A stretch of DNA of 64,000 bases, taken from NCBI GenBank assembly GCA_041675505.1, contig JBAYTR010000002.1, forward strand, positions 1 through 64,000, written 5' to 3'. The position numbers and the translations under genes are program-made. The notes beneath the pieces were generated by a model that was not told the DNA's origin, did not search any database, and saw nothing but the letters and a program-made list of their open reading frames with translations. This DNA is from JAGPCK01 sp041675505 (GTDB lineage Bacteria; Bacteroidota; Bacteroidia; UKL13-3). Within the stretch, counting starts at the first letter, position 1; every line of letters begins with the position of its first letter. Shown in pieces: positions 40,601 through 49,336 of this stretch.

Positions 40601-42472
40601 ATGTGCGGAATAAGCATAGCCATTCGGAACAATAAAGATTTTACTGCTGCGGCATTTGTAAAAATGAACACGGCCATAGCCCACCGCGGACCGGATGGAG
40701 AAGGCATAAAACATTTCAGCACTACGGGTGCAGAAACAGCTGATGCAGCCTGGCAACTGGCCCTGGGGCACCGCAGACTTTCCATCATTGATTTAACAGA
40801 AGGCGGAAGTCAGCCTATGAGTTATGATCAGGAACAGCTGTGGATTACCTTCAACGGAGAGTGTTACAATTACGTAGAACTCAAAGAACAGTTATTGCAA
40901 AAAGGATACACCTTCAAAAGTCACAGCGATACAGAAGTAATACTGGCAGCTTACAGGGAATGGGGAACCGATTGCTTTGCCAAAATGCGCGGTATGTGGG
41001 CCATTGGCATCTATGACCTGCGCAAAAAAGAAGTCATCATTTGCCGCGATCGTTTGGGTATTAAACCGCTGTACTACTACAGTGACAACAACACGCTGTT
41101 GTTCTTCTCTGAAATTAAGCAAGTGGTAACAACAGGCATTGTTGCTCCTCAAGCCAATCTTTCTGCCGTAAAAAACTATTTTGATTCAGGCTTTGAAAAC
41201 AGCAGAGAATCATTTTTCAATAACATACACCAACTGCCTGCCGGTACATTTATTACTATACCGCTGCAACAATGGCCGGCAAGTATACAGCCACAATCTT
41301 ACTGGAACCCGGAACAAATAACACCCGTAGCACAAAGCAGAACAACTTCAGTGGCGCAGTTCAAAGAGCTTTTTTTTGAAAGTGTAAAAATTCATTTGCG
41401 CAGCGATGTGCCTGTGGGATGTCAGCTAAGCGGAGGAATGGATTCAGGTTCCATCATTATGGCCATGAATCATATTCAGCAAAATTCATCCAACATCAGT
41501 ACCTTCTCCAGTGTATTTCCCGGGTATGAACGCAGCGAAGATCATTTTATACAAAGTGTACTCGACAAGATAAAAGCGGATGCCTACTTCTCTACTCCCA
41601 CTCCGGATGAATTCATTCACGACTTGAACGCTTTTGTGGGGACACACGATGAGCCCGTAGGAAGTTTTGCGCAATATGCCAGCTACCGTTTGGCAAAGCT
41701 CACACAGGAACAAGGCATCAAAGTAGTATTTAACGGACAAGGAGGCGATGAAATGCTGGGCGGTTACTGGCAGATATATTATGCTTACCTGTTCAGTAAA
41801 TTAAAAAGAGGTGAAGTACCGGGATTAATCAAACACTTAACCGGAGCCTTGCTGCCTGGAGGTAATCCTGATTTAATTCAGCAGTTCAGTTTCATTTTAA
41901 AGAGGTACCTCAACCGGAAAAAAACATTATCTCAAACCAAAATAAGATTACACACCGACTTGCCGGAAGAAGAAGGATTCATGACCGGATACATGAAAAT
42001 GAGCAGTCAGGAAAAACGTGTATTCGAAGTAAGGGAATTCATTTTACCCCGCTTATTGAAATGGGACGACCGTAACCTGATGGCCTTCTCCATTGAAGGA
42101 CGTTATCCTTTGCTTGACCATGTGCTTATTGAAGCCTGCCTCCGTATGCCCGTGGAACATATGTATGACCGCGGGTGGACCAAATACCCTTTGCGCGAAG
42201 CCATGAAAGAATACTTACCGGTAGAAATTTACAAGCGAAGAAGCAAATGGGCGTTTGAGTTTCCGAAAGAAAAGTGGATGCGCAATGAACTTAAGCCACT
42301 CATCATGTCCATTACCGAAAATAAAAATTCCGCCACCTTTGGTATTATTAATCATGATGATGCCACCCGTCATGTAAATGATTTCATGAATGGCAATGAT
42401 GAGGAGTGGCAAACAGTATACAGACTGATTAACTTTGACACCTGGACCAAACAACTGAATGTTTCTCTATAA
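40601..42472 (+). CDS. asnB: AsnB-type amidotransferase, copy 4 of 4
   Basis: A 623-residue member beginning MCGISIAIRNNKD (Cys2) with HRGPDGEG and TFNGECYNYVE. A ~15-residue insertion (STTGAETADAAWQLA) lies within the glutaminase domain before LGHRRLSII. The ATP loop reads QLSGGMDSG and the following FNGQGGDEMLGGYW keeps the acidic pair. The last residues of the ATP loop differ from SGGxDSS in copies 1-3. KWDDRNLMAFSIEGRYPLLDHVL marks the C-terminal domain. Of the four it looks the most divergent. Confidence 0.84.
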   Translation: MCGISIAIRNNKDFTAAAFVKMNTAIAHRGPDGEGIKHFSTTGAETADAAWQLALGHRRLSIIDLTEGGSQPMSYDQEQLWITFNGECYNYVELKEQLLQKGYTFKSHSDTEVILAAYREWGTDCFAKMRGMWAIGIYDLRKKEVIICRDRLGIKPLYYYSDNNTLLFFSEIKQVVTTGIVAPQANLSAVKNYFDSGFENSRESFFNNIHQLPAGTFITIPLQQWPASIQPQSYWNPEQITPVAQSRTTSVAQFKELFFESVKIHLRSDVPVGCQLSGGMDSGSIIMAMNHIQQNSSNISTFSSVFPGYERSEDHFIQSVLDKIKADAYFSTPTPDEFIHDLNAFVGTHDEPVGSFAQYASYRLAKLTQEQGIKVVFNGQGGDEMLGGYWQIYYAYLFSKLKRGEVPGLIKHLTGALLPGGNPDLIQQFSFILKRYLNRKKTLSQTKIRLHTDLPEEEGFMTGYMKMSSQEKRVFEVREFILPRLLKWDDRNLMAFSIEGRYPLLDHVLIEACLRMPVEHMYDRGWTKYPLREAMKEYLPVEIYKRRSKWAFEFPKEKWMRNELKPLIMSITENKNSATFGIINHDDATRHVNDFMNGNDEEWQTVYRLINFDTWTKQLNVSL

Positions 42473-42480
42473 ATAAAAAC

Positions 42481-43455
42481 ATGCTCCTGAACAGATTAAA
42501 ACTATTTGTAAGAAAAAATGCGCCTGATTTTCTGATTCAGTTGCTCATCAAAGGCAAAAACAAACAGAAAGAGCTGGAAAAAGAAGAGAAGCGCAAACGT
42601 ATAGAAGAAAAGAAAAACAGCAACAATGCCATTACAAAAGAGCAGGTAATTGCTGACCTGATAAAACTGGGACTAAAAAAAGGGGATTCAGTATTGGTGC
42701 ATAGCAGTTTGAGTAAAATGGGTTATGTAGAAGGCGGGCCTGTTACGGTAATTGAGGCCATAACCGAAACAATTGGCCCCGAAGGAACTTTGATGTTTCC
42801 TACTTTCCCGTTTGATACTTTACTGGAAGTATTTTTTGAACACTACACCACCTTTGACCGAAGCAACACCCCATCTAAAATGGGTAAGATAACAGAAGTA
42901 TTCCGAAAAATGGATGGCGTAACCCGCAGCTTCCACCCTACTCACCCGGTTGCAGCTAAAGGACCTTTAGCAGAATATTACACCAAGGACCATTACAATC
43001 AGCCCACCCCTTTCAACAAAAACTCGCCTTTCTATAAGCTTACCGAAAAAAACGGAAAAGTACTTACCATTGGTTTGTACATTGAAACCTATACCAGCTT
43101 TCATGTATTGGAAGACTACATTGAGGACTTTAAATACCCGGTATACCGCAAAGAATGGTATGAGGTAAACATGATTGATTACGATGGAACTACGACAAAA
43201 GTTAAAACTCGTATTCATGATGGTGCTTACTCTATGCGAAGAAAATACAATGAAATGGTGCCTATGTTTGTAAAAGACGGAGCTATGGTATTGGGTAACA
43301 TTGGAGAGGCACACGGTTCTTTAATTGATGCTAAAAAATTCCTTGACTCCATGGTGAAGAACTACCGTGAAAATGGTGTAACCATGTATAGTGTATATGG
43401 CGATAAAGATCAACTGAGACCGGAGATGGAAGAAGAGCGGTTTAAAACAACATAA
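42481..43455 (+). CDS. AAC(3)-fold N-acyltransferase
   Basis: A 324-residue protein. After a basic, coiled-coil-like N-terminal extension (residues ~20-48, rich in Lys/Glu) comes the aminoglycoside 3-N-acetyltransferase fold: VLVHSSLSKMGYVEGGPVTVIEAI, GTLMFPTFPF, RSFHPTHPVAAKGPLAEYY and KNSPFYKL. In surface-sugar loci this family acylates amino groups of nucleotide sugars; antibiotic resistance is not indicated. The N-terminal extension is unusual for AAC(3) enzymes. It lies between AsnB copy 4 and a deacetylase-like gene. Confidence 0.8.
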   Translation: MLLNRLKLFVRKNAPDFLIQLLIKGKNKQKELEKEEKRKRIEEKKNSNNAITKEQVIADLIKLGLKKGDSVLVHSSLSKMGYVEGGPVTVIEAITETIGPEGTLMFPTFPFDTLLEVFFEHYTTFDRSNTPSKMGKITEVFRKMDGVTRSFHPTHPVAAKGPLAEYYTKDHYNQPTPFNKNSPFYKLTEKNGKVLTIGLYIETYTSFHVLEDYIEDFKYPVYRKEWYEVNMIDYDGTTTKVKTRIHDGAYSMRRKYNEMVPMFVKDGAMVLGNIGEAHGSLIDAKKFLDSMVKNYRENGVTMYSVYGDKDQLRPEMEEERFKTT

Positions 43456-43458
43456 AAA

Positions 43459-44367
43459 ATGAAAAAGGTTTATTTTACAGTAGACATAGAACCTATTGTA
43501 AGCAAAAGAAGTTTTAATCCCACCATATTAACCAACGTAATGTTGGGTAGCATCTACATCGCTCAGGAGTTACAGGCCAGAAATCAGAAAGCCACATTTT
43601 TTGTGAGCCTGTCTCCCAAAACTCCCGGCTTATCTTTTACAGAGTATACAGGATACATTCGCACATTGCTCACCAGTTTAAAACCGTTCAACAACATCAG
43701 GCTGGAACCTCACCTGCACGTACAAGGCATACCAATGCCGTTTAACACCGACAATGATTTTTTCTCCGGCTACAACAACGAACAGGCCACTCAATTGCTT
43801 CACTGGGCAAAGAAAGAATTCGAACAATTGGGCATTGAAACCGCTGCATTTCGCCCCGGAGGTTTTAAACTGAGCGGAGGATATTACGATGCCCTGAAGA
43901 CTGCCGGCTATAAATACAGCAGTATACTGAATCCTCAAAAACCCGATATCAGTTTTGTAACGGGTCATTTTGAACCTGCAAAAGTTGAGCAGCAATCCAA
44001 CGGAATTACAGAATATCCGGTGACGGGTATTGAAGTAAAATCAATTAAGGGAACAAGGGAAGTCATCAACCTTTCTCCGGATTTTTTTACCATAGATAGT
44101 GTGAAAGACTACCTGCACAAGATGGACTATATTAACATCAACTTCCATAGTTTCTCTGTGTTTTCCAACCGTTTTGCCAGAGAGAATCACAACGAACAGC
44201 TTTGGAACAACATCAAATACCTTTTGCTCGAAAAACCAGCAAACAGCTTGTGTAAAAAAGCGGGCATAGAGCTCATCAACAAAAATACCCTCTTCAGAAA
44301 AGAATTCATTCGCTGGATTGATTTCTTAGAAGAAAACAAATTTACCACATACTTTATAGGAGAATAA
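43459..44367 (+). CDS. Polysaccharide deacetylase-like protein (second copy type)
   Basis: A 302-residue protein with a NodB-like barrel: VYFTVDIEP at the start (Asp pair equivalent), ATFFVSLSP, RLEPHLHVQG in place of the H-x-x-x-H metal motif, AAFRPGGFKLS as the R-x-G catalytic block and INFHSFSVF near the C-terminus. The metal site is non-canonical (H-x-H), so activity may differ from true CE4 deacetylases. No signal peptide. Not closely similar to the deacetylase at 14201. It follows the AAC(3)-fold gene by 3 bases, another deacylation/acylation pairing. Confidence 0.72.
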   Translation: MKKVYFTVDIEPIVSKRSFNPTILTNVMLGSIYIAQELQARNQKATFFVSLSPKTPGLSFTEYTGYIRTLLTSLKPFNNIRLEPHLHVQGIPMPFNTDNDFFSGYNNEQATQLLHWAKKEFEQLGIETAAFRPGGFKLSGGYYDALKTAGYKYSSILNPQKPDISFVTGHFEPAKVEQQSNGITEYPVTGIEVKSIKGTREVINLSPDFFTIDSVKDYLHKMDYININFHSFSVFSNRFARENHNEQLWNNIKYLLLEKPANSLCKKAGIELINKNTLFRKEFIRWIDFLEENKFTTYFIGE

Positions 44368-44368
44368 C

Positions 44369-45052
44369 ATGATTATTATCTCAGGAGCATCCGGAGGCAT
44401 TGGCCAATATCTGATGAAAACATTTAAAGACGCGGGAGAGCCTGTGCTGGGTCTTTATAACTCCGTTAAACCGGAAGGCTTTACAGATGCTGAGTTATAC
44501 AAAATTGACATCAGCAACATCGAACAACTGGAGCAGTTCAGAAACCACTTTTCAGGCACGGATAAAAAACTTGTTCTGATTAATTGTGCCGGAATAAACT
44601 ACAACGCATTTGGCCATAAGGCTGATATGAATGAATGGAAAAGAGTGATTGAGGTGAACCTTATAGGCACCTTCGGCATTATCAACGCGGTACTGCCTGC
44701 CATGCGTGAAAACAATTATGGTCGCATTATCAACCTCTCCTCTGTAGTTGCCAGAACAGGCGTACCCGGAACCAGCGCTTATGCAGCATCTAAATCTGCT
44801 TTGTGGGGCATGAGTAAAGCCATTGCGGCAGAAAGTGCTGCCAAAAACATTACCATCAACTGCCTTAACCTGGGATATTTCAACATCGGTATGATTAGCA
44901 TTGTGCCGGAGAAAATGCAAGAGGCTATAAAAAGCAAAATACCATCAGGTAAATTTGGCGACCCAACGGATATTCTCAATGCAGTAAATTTCCTGATTGC
45001 TTCTGAATACATAAACGGAGAGGCCATTGACATCAACGGTGCTCTTATTTAA
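44369..45052 (+). CDS. Short-chain dehydrogenase/reductase (FabG-like)
   Basis: A 227-residue classical SDR. IIISGASGGIGQYL is the TGxxxGxG-type cofactor motif, INCAGIN the NNAG-like motif, INLSSVVARTG the catalytic Ser, and SAYAASKSALWG the Tyr-x-x-x-Lys. DINGALI closes the fold. In this locus it may reduce a keto sugar or a hydroxyacyl precursor rather than act in fatty acid synthesis. It begins one base after the previous stop. Confidence 0.83.
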   Translation: MIIISGASGGIGQYLMKTFKDAGEPVLGLYNSVKPEGFTDAELYKIDISNIEQLEQFRNHFSGTDKKLVLINCAGINYNAFGHKADMNEWKRVIEVNLIGTFGIINAVLPAMRENNYGRIINLSSVVARTGVPGTSAYAASKSALWGMSKAIAAESAAKNITINCLNLGYFNIGMISIVPEKMQEAIKSKIPSGKFGDPTDILNAVNFLIASEYINGEAIDINGALI

Positions 45053-45055
45053 CAC

Positions 45056-46408
45056 ATGAAACTACACTACAAAAAAATCTTTCTTTTTCTTTCCATACTG
45101 GCTGTAAATGGTCTGTTGTTTTATATGCTCAGCCATTCTTCAGTAAGGACAAGGCCTTTTGGTGATGGCGACTTTCATGAAGAAACAAAAGTACTCACAC
45201 AATACCTGTGGGGTAATGTAGACTACAACTATGTGTCGGTAACCAAAGCACCCGGACCGATATTGTACTACTTCACCCCTTACCTGCTTTCAGGCAGTCA
45301 CCCCGAAGAAAACACTTACTGGATATTCTCCATGATTTGGAATGCCATATGGTCGTCAGTTGCATTGTACCTGTTATCGGTAGCCGTAACCCGCTTCACT
45401 TCCAATACACTGGCCGGTATTATTCCGGTGTTATTATCATTTGCCGTTCCCTTACACGTGTATTACGGCACATCGGTTACCGGAGAAGTACCCGCCTTTA
45501 TCGGCATCTGTTTGATTATTTATGCCTACTCCTATTTGAATAACCTGAACGCAAAAAAAGCAGGCAGGCAAGCCATCATTTTTTTCGCAACCGGATTGTC
45601 TCTTTTAGCGCTAAGCCGCCCGAACACCAGCCTCATTTTCGGCTTAATGATTCCGGTGTTGTACCTTTTGTGGAGACAAAAATCGCCCATGTTTAAACCA
45701 TTATCCTATGGCTTGGGAATTGCGTTAGGTACCATTTTTCTCATTTCAACATTGGTTAAACAGTTGCCCAACACACGCAAAAGTTATAAGCAACTCGACT
45801 ACCTGTCATATGTTATACTGCAAGGTTGTTTTCAGTTCAGAGATGAACCGAATGATTGGCGTTTCTTTGACCCTTCTATTCGCGGAGACAGCAAAGACAT
45901 GATTAATTATCAGGCTACCCAAAAAAAACTGTACCAACAGATGGAGGCTGAGAACAAATCATTAAGTGAGGTAAATCTGACTTACATGAAAGATGATATC
46001 TTAGCACATCCGCTTACGTTCCTGAGGCAATGCATCACCAAAACACTTTACGGACATTCTTTGAATGTAAGCTCTGTAAAACCACAGAACTTTAATCTGG
46101 GGCCTTTTAAAGGAACAACCGGATACCTGATTTTCTATTATTCACTTAACGCATTTAACTTGATACTGATTTTACTGGCGCTCACAACGCTGTTCCGAAA
46201 ATACAGATGGAACATGCTGTTGCTGGTACTGATTCCCTGGCTGGCCCTGCTACTGTTCCATGCAACAACGTACATGGAATACAGGTACCTGTTCCCTATT
46301 CGTGCAGTGATTGTGAGCTTCAGCGCCATAGGCATCATCAATATGCTGTATAAATATTTTCCCTCGTTCATACAAAAATTCAACATAAACTCTTCTCCTA
46401 ATGCTTAA
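45056..46408 (+). CDS. Polytopic membrane glycosyltransferase-like protein (GT-C type)
   Basis: A 450-residue protein with about 10-12 membrane segments. After the first helix a periplasmic loop reads FGDGDFHEETKVLTQYLWG, with an acidic D-x-D/E-E cluster typical of GT-C enzymes, then VTKAPGPILYYFTPYLL. Soluble stretches near residues 250-330 precede the last helices. Such proteins transfer sugars from polyprenyl phosphate donors on the periplasmic face. Together with the DPM1-like GT2 at 3765 it could add a side-branch sugar; the pairing is speculative because the genes are far apart. Confidence 0.68.
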   Translation: MKLHYKKIFLFLSILAVNGLLFYMLSHSSVRTRPFGDGDFHEETKVLTQYLWGNVDYNYVSVTKAPGPILYYFTPYLLSGSHPEENTYWIFSMIWNAIWSSVALYLLSVAVTRFTSNTLAGIIPVLLSFAVPLHVYYGTSVTGEVPAFIGICLIIYAYSYLNNLNAKKAGRQAIIFFATGLSLLALSRPNTSLIFGLMIPVLYLLWRQKSPMFKPLSYGLGIALGTIFLISTLVKQLPNTRKSYKQLDYLSYVILQGCFQFRDEPNDWRFFDPSIRGDSKDMINYQATQKKLYQQMEAENKSLSEVNLTYMKDDILAHPLTFLRQCITKTLYGHSLNVSSVKPQNFNLGPFKGTTGYLIFYYSLNAFNLILILLALTTLFRKYRWNMLLLVLIPWLALLLFHATTYMEYRYLFPIRAVIVSFSAIGIINMLYKYFPSFIQKFNINSSPNA

Positions 46409-47522
46409 CGACATTGATTTAATTATTGCGGGTGCCGGTCCGGTGGGATGTGTGGTAGCTGAACGTGCAGCCACATTGCTTAACTGGAAGGTGCTTATAG
46501 TAGAAAAAAGACACCACATTGCAGGCAACTGTTATGACCGCTACCACGAATCGGGTGTAATGATTCACCAGTATGGTCCACATTACTTCCGTACCAACAA
46601 TGAAGATTTGCTGGCCTATCTTTCCAAATTCACTTCCTGGATTCCCGGAGACTATTTTGTGAAAAGTTATTGCCGTGGCGAACTGTTTCCTTTCCCCATT
46701 AACCTGAATACACTCAGTCAGTTTTACAAACGCGAACTCAACGCTGAGCAAGCTGAAGCTTTGCTGGAAGAGGTGAGAGAGAAAATTGAACACCCGGCCA
46801 ACTCAGAAGAGTTTGTTCTTTCCAGAGTAGGTAAAGAATTATATGAATCCTTCTACCTGGGCTACACCTTAAAACAATGGGATCGCCACCCTAAAGATCT
46901 TGACCCCTCGGTATGCGGAAGAATTCCCATCCGTTTGAATAAGGACGAACGATATGTTGACCACAAACATCAACTGACCCCGGAACACGGTTTCACCCGA
47001 ATGTTTGAGAAGATGATTGATCATCCCAACATTCATGTTATGCTGAACAGTGATTTTATTGAAGTGCAAAAAAGTGTACAACCTAAAAAAGCAGCTTTAT
47101 ACACCGGCCCTATTGATACTTATTTTGAGTACAAGTTGGGGAAGTTACCTTGGCGCTCGTTAGAGTTCGACTTCAGAGTTACTGAAAAGGAATTTGTGCA
47201 ACCCTGCGTTCAGATCAATTACCCCAATGAATACGATTACACCCGAAGTGTGGAAATAAAACACGTAACCAAGCAGAAACATCAGGCCACTGTGGTGTCA
47301 TATGAATATTCCAAAGAAGAAGGAGACCCTTATTACCCCGTTCCAGCAAAAGCCAACAGAGAGCTCTTCAACAAATACTGGGAACTGGCTGGAAAAGAAA
47401 CTGAAGAAAAGAAAGTGTACTTTGCCGGAAGATTAGCGAAGTATCTGTACATGAATACGGATGAAGCTATTGAAGAAGCGCTGCGCATGTTTGAACATAT
47501 TAAAACCAATCACCATGACTAG
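46401..47522 (+). CDS. glf: UDP-galactopyranose mutase
   Basis: A 373-residue flavoenzyme. LIIAGAGPVGCVVAERAA is the FAD-binding Rossmann motif, VEKRHHIAGNCYDRY the following dinucleotide segment, and IHQYGPHYFRTNN, FPFPINL, YTLKQWDRHPKDLDPSV and RIPIRLN are strong UGM motifs with the substrate arginines. YFAGRLAKYLYMNTDEAIEEAL closes the FAD site. It converts UDP-Galp to UDP-Galf, so galactofuranose is a predicted component of the polymer. It overlaps both neighbours by 8 bases. Confidence 0.92.
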   Translation: MLNDIDLIIAGAGPVGCVVAERAATLLNWKVLIVEKRHHIAGNCYDRYHESGVMIHQYGPHYFRTNNEDLLAYLSKFTSWIPGDYFVKSYCRGELFPFPINLNTLSQFYKRELNAEQAEALLEEVREKIEHPANSEEFVLSRVGKELYESFYLGYTLKQWDRHPKDLDPSVCGRIPIRLNKDERYVDHKHQLTPEHGFTRMFEKMIDHPNIHVMLNSDFIEVQKSVQPKKAALYTGPIDTYFEYKLGKLPWRSLEFDFRVTEKEFVQPCVQINYPNEYDYTRSVEIKHVTKQKHQATVVSYEYSKEEGDPYYPVPAKANRELFNKYWELAGKETEEKKVYFAGRLAKYLYMNTDEAIEEALRMFEHIKTNHHD

Positions 47523-48228
47523 TTACTGGGTAATAATGCCTGTTTACAACGAAGAAGAAGCCGTTCCGAAAGTAATAAAAGACTGGCTTGAGGTATTGAA
47601 AAGTACATTGGGCAGCGACTTTACTTTTTGTGCCATCAATGACGGTTCAAAAGACAATACACTGAATATACTCAATGAAATTGCCTTACATGAAAAGAAT
47701 GTAAAAGTAGTTGATAAACCCAACAGCGGGCATGGACAAAGCTGTGTATTCGGTTACAAACTGGCTTTGGAAAACGGTGCCGAATGGATCTTTCAAATGG
47801 ACTCTGACGGACAATGTGACCCGCAGTATTTTCCTGCAGTAATTGAAGCTTCTAAAAATCAAAAGGTAGTTTACGGTTATAGAAAAACACGTGATGACGG
47901 CACAAAACGATTTTTAATCTCCAGAGTTGTTTCGCTGTTTGCTTACCTCTCCACAGGGGTTTGGGTAAAAGATGCCAACGTACCCTACCGCCTGATGCAC
48001 CGCAGTACCTTAGAAAATTATGTAAACAAAATTCCGGCTGATTTTCATCTGGCCAATATTCTGCTGAGTGTAATTCAACAGAAATTTTTTGGCATCAGTT
48101 GGGTAACCATTCATTTTCTGAACAGAGCCGGAGGAACTCCAAGCGTAAAAGCTTACTCATTTGCCAAACACGGCATAAAACTTTTCCGACAATTAAATCA
48201 AAACAACAACCGACTTAAACAAGCCTGA
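47515..48228 (+). CDS. GT2 glycosyltransferase
   Basis: About 237 residues. WVIMPVYNEEEAVPKVI opens a GT-A fold, INDGSKDNTLNIL follows, and FQMDSDGQCDPQYF has the D-x-D metal site. No membrane segment follows the domain, unlike the GT2 at 3765. The ATG at 47515 overlaps the glf stop and begins the domain exactly; an ATG 54 bases upstream lies inside glf. Adjacent to glf, it is a candidate galactofuranosyl- or other chain transferase, though genuine GlfT-type features were not identified. Confidence 0.82.
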   Translation: MTSYWVIMPVYNEEEAVPKVIKDWLEVLKSTLGSDFTFCAINDGSKDNTLNILNEIALHEKNVKVVDKPNSGHGQSCVFGYKLALENGAEWIFQMDSDGQCDPQYFPAVIEASKNQKVVYGYRKTRDDGTKRFLISRVVSLFAYLSTGVWVKDANVPYRLMHRSTLENYVNKIPADFHLANILLSVIQQKFFGISWVTIHFLNRAGGTPSVKAYSFAKHGIKLFRQLNQNNNRLKQA

Positions 48229-48238
48229 TTTTTACACC

Positions 48239-49336
48239 ATGAAAATTACACTCATTGCCGGGGCCCGTCCAAACTTCATGAAAATTGCTCCGATTATACA
48301 TGCCATCAAGCAACGACAAGCAGAGGGTCATAAAATAGCTTACCGTTTGGTGCACACAGGGCAACACTACGATGAAAAAATGAGTCATGCCTTTTTTGTA
48401 GAGCTCAACATTCCGCAACCGGATGTAAATCTGGAATGCGGTGGCGGTACACAAGCTGAACAAACCGCCAACATTATGGTAAAGTTTGAACAGGAGCTGT
48501 TGCAACATCCCACTGACCTGGTGCTGGTGGTAGGTGACGTTACCTCAACTATGGCCTGTGCCATTGTTGCTCAAAAATTACATACTAAAGTGGCTCACGT
48601 AGAAGGAGGCATCCGCTCAGGCGACTGGACCATGCCGGAAGAAATTAACCGCTTGGTTACCGATAGTATTACCAACTATTTTTTCACCACCTCTGATGTG
48701 GCCAACAACAACCTGAAAGCAGCAGGGGTAAAAGATGAGCAGATATTTTTTGTGGGCAATACCATGATTGATACCTTACTTACACAGATGCCACGTTTTA
48801 GTGCACCTGAAATATATAACACGGCTAATCTCTCGGAGAAGAACTACCTCGTTTTAACCTTGCACCGCCCGGCTAATGTAGATAGCCCTGTACAACTCTC
48901 GAAACTGATTACGGAAATACTGAACAACTCGGGCAATATCCCCATCATTTTCCCGGTGCACCCACGAACACAAAAAACACTTGCTGCTGCCAATATCCAT
49001 TCTCCTAACCTGCATCTTGTTGACCCGTTAAGTTATTTACAATTTAACTACCTGGTTAAAAACAGTAAGGCTGTAATTACCGATTCAGGAGGGATTACTG
49101 AAGAAACAACGGTAATGGGAGTACCTTGCATGACCTTACGTAACACAACAGAACGTCCGGAAACCTGCACCATTGGCACGAATGAGCTTATTGGCACCAA
49201 CCCGGAGGCCATTGCGCCTGCTTTGGAAAAGCTGATGAAGGGAGAGTGGAAAAAAGGAAATATTCCTCCGCTATGGGATGGAAAAACAGCCTTCCGAATT
49301 GCCGATGCCTTGCTGGCTCTTTCGCTGAACAACTAA
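48239..49336 (+). CDS. wecB: UDP-GlcNAc 2-epimerase, non-hydrolysing (WecB type)
   Basis: A 365-residue GT-B-like epimerase: LIAGARPNFMKIAPII, RLVHTGQHYDEKMS, VLVVGDVTSTMA, AHVEGGIRSGDWTMPEEINR, VLTLHRPANVD and ITDSGGITEETTVMGVPCMTLRNTTERPET. This full set is the WecB signature (UDP-GlcNAc to UDP-ManNAc), with WbpI-type substrates also possible. It is distinct from NeuC at 12107. It directly precedes a WbuB-like GT, separated only by the stop codon. Confidence 0.9.
   Translation: MKITLIAGARPNFMKIAPIIHAIKQRQAEGHKIAYRLVHTGQHYDEKMSHAFFVELNIPQPDVNLECGGGTQAEQTANIMVKFEQELLQHPTDLVLVVGDVTSTMACAIVAQKLHTKVAHVEGGIRSGDWTMPEEINRLVTDSITNYFFTTSDVANNNLKAAGVKDEQIFFVGNTMIDTLLTQMPRFSAPEIYNTANLSEKNYLVLTLHRPANVDSPVQLSKLITEILNNSGNIPIIFPVHPRTQKTLAAANIHSPNLHLVDPLSYLQFNYLVKNSKAVITDSGGITEETTVMGVPCMTLRNTTERPETCTIGTNELIGTNPEAIAPALEKLMKGEWKKGNIPPLWDGKTAFRIADALLALSLNN

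Noticed and set aside
40521..40613. 30-codon frame between methyltransferase and AsnB copy 4
   Set aside because: Overlaps the AsnB start, has no recognisable features and is simply the short gap read in frame.
42481..43455. Aminoglycoside resistance gene
   Set aside because: Fold matches AAC(3), but it is embedded in a sugar locus, has an atypical N-terminal extension and no mobile resistance context.
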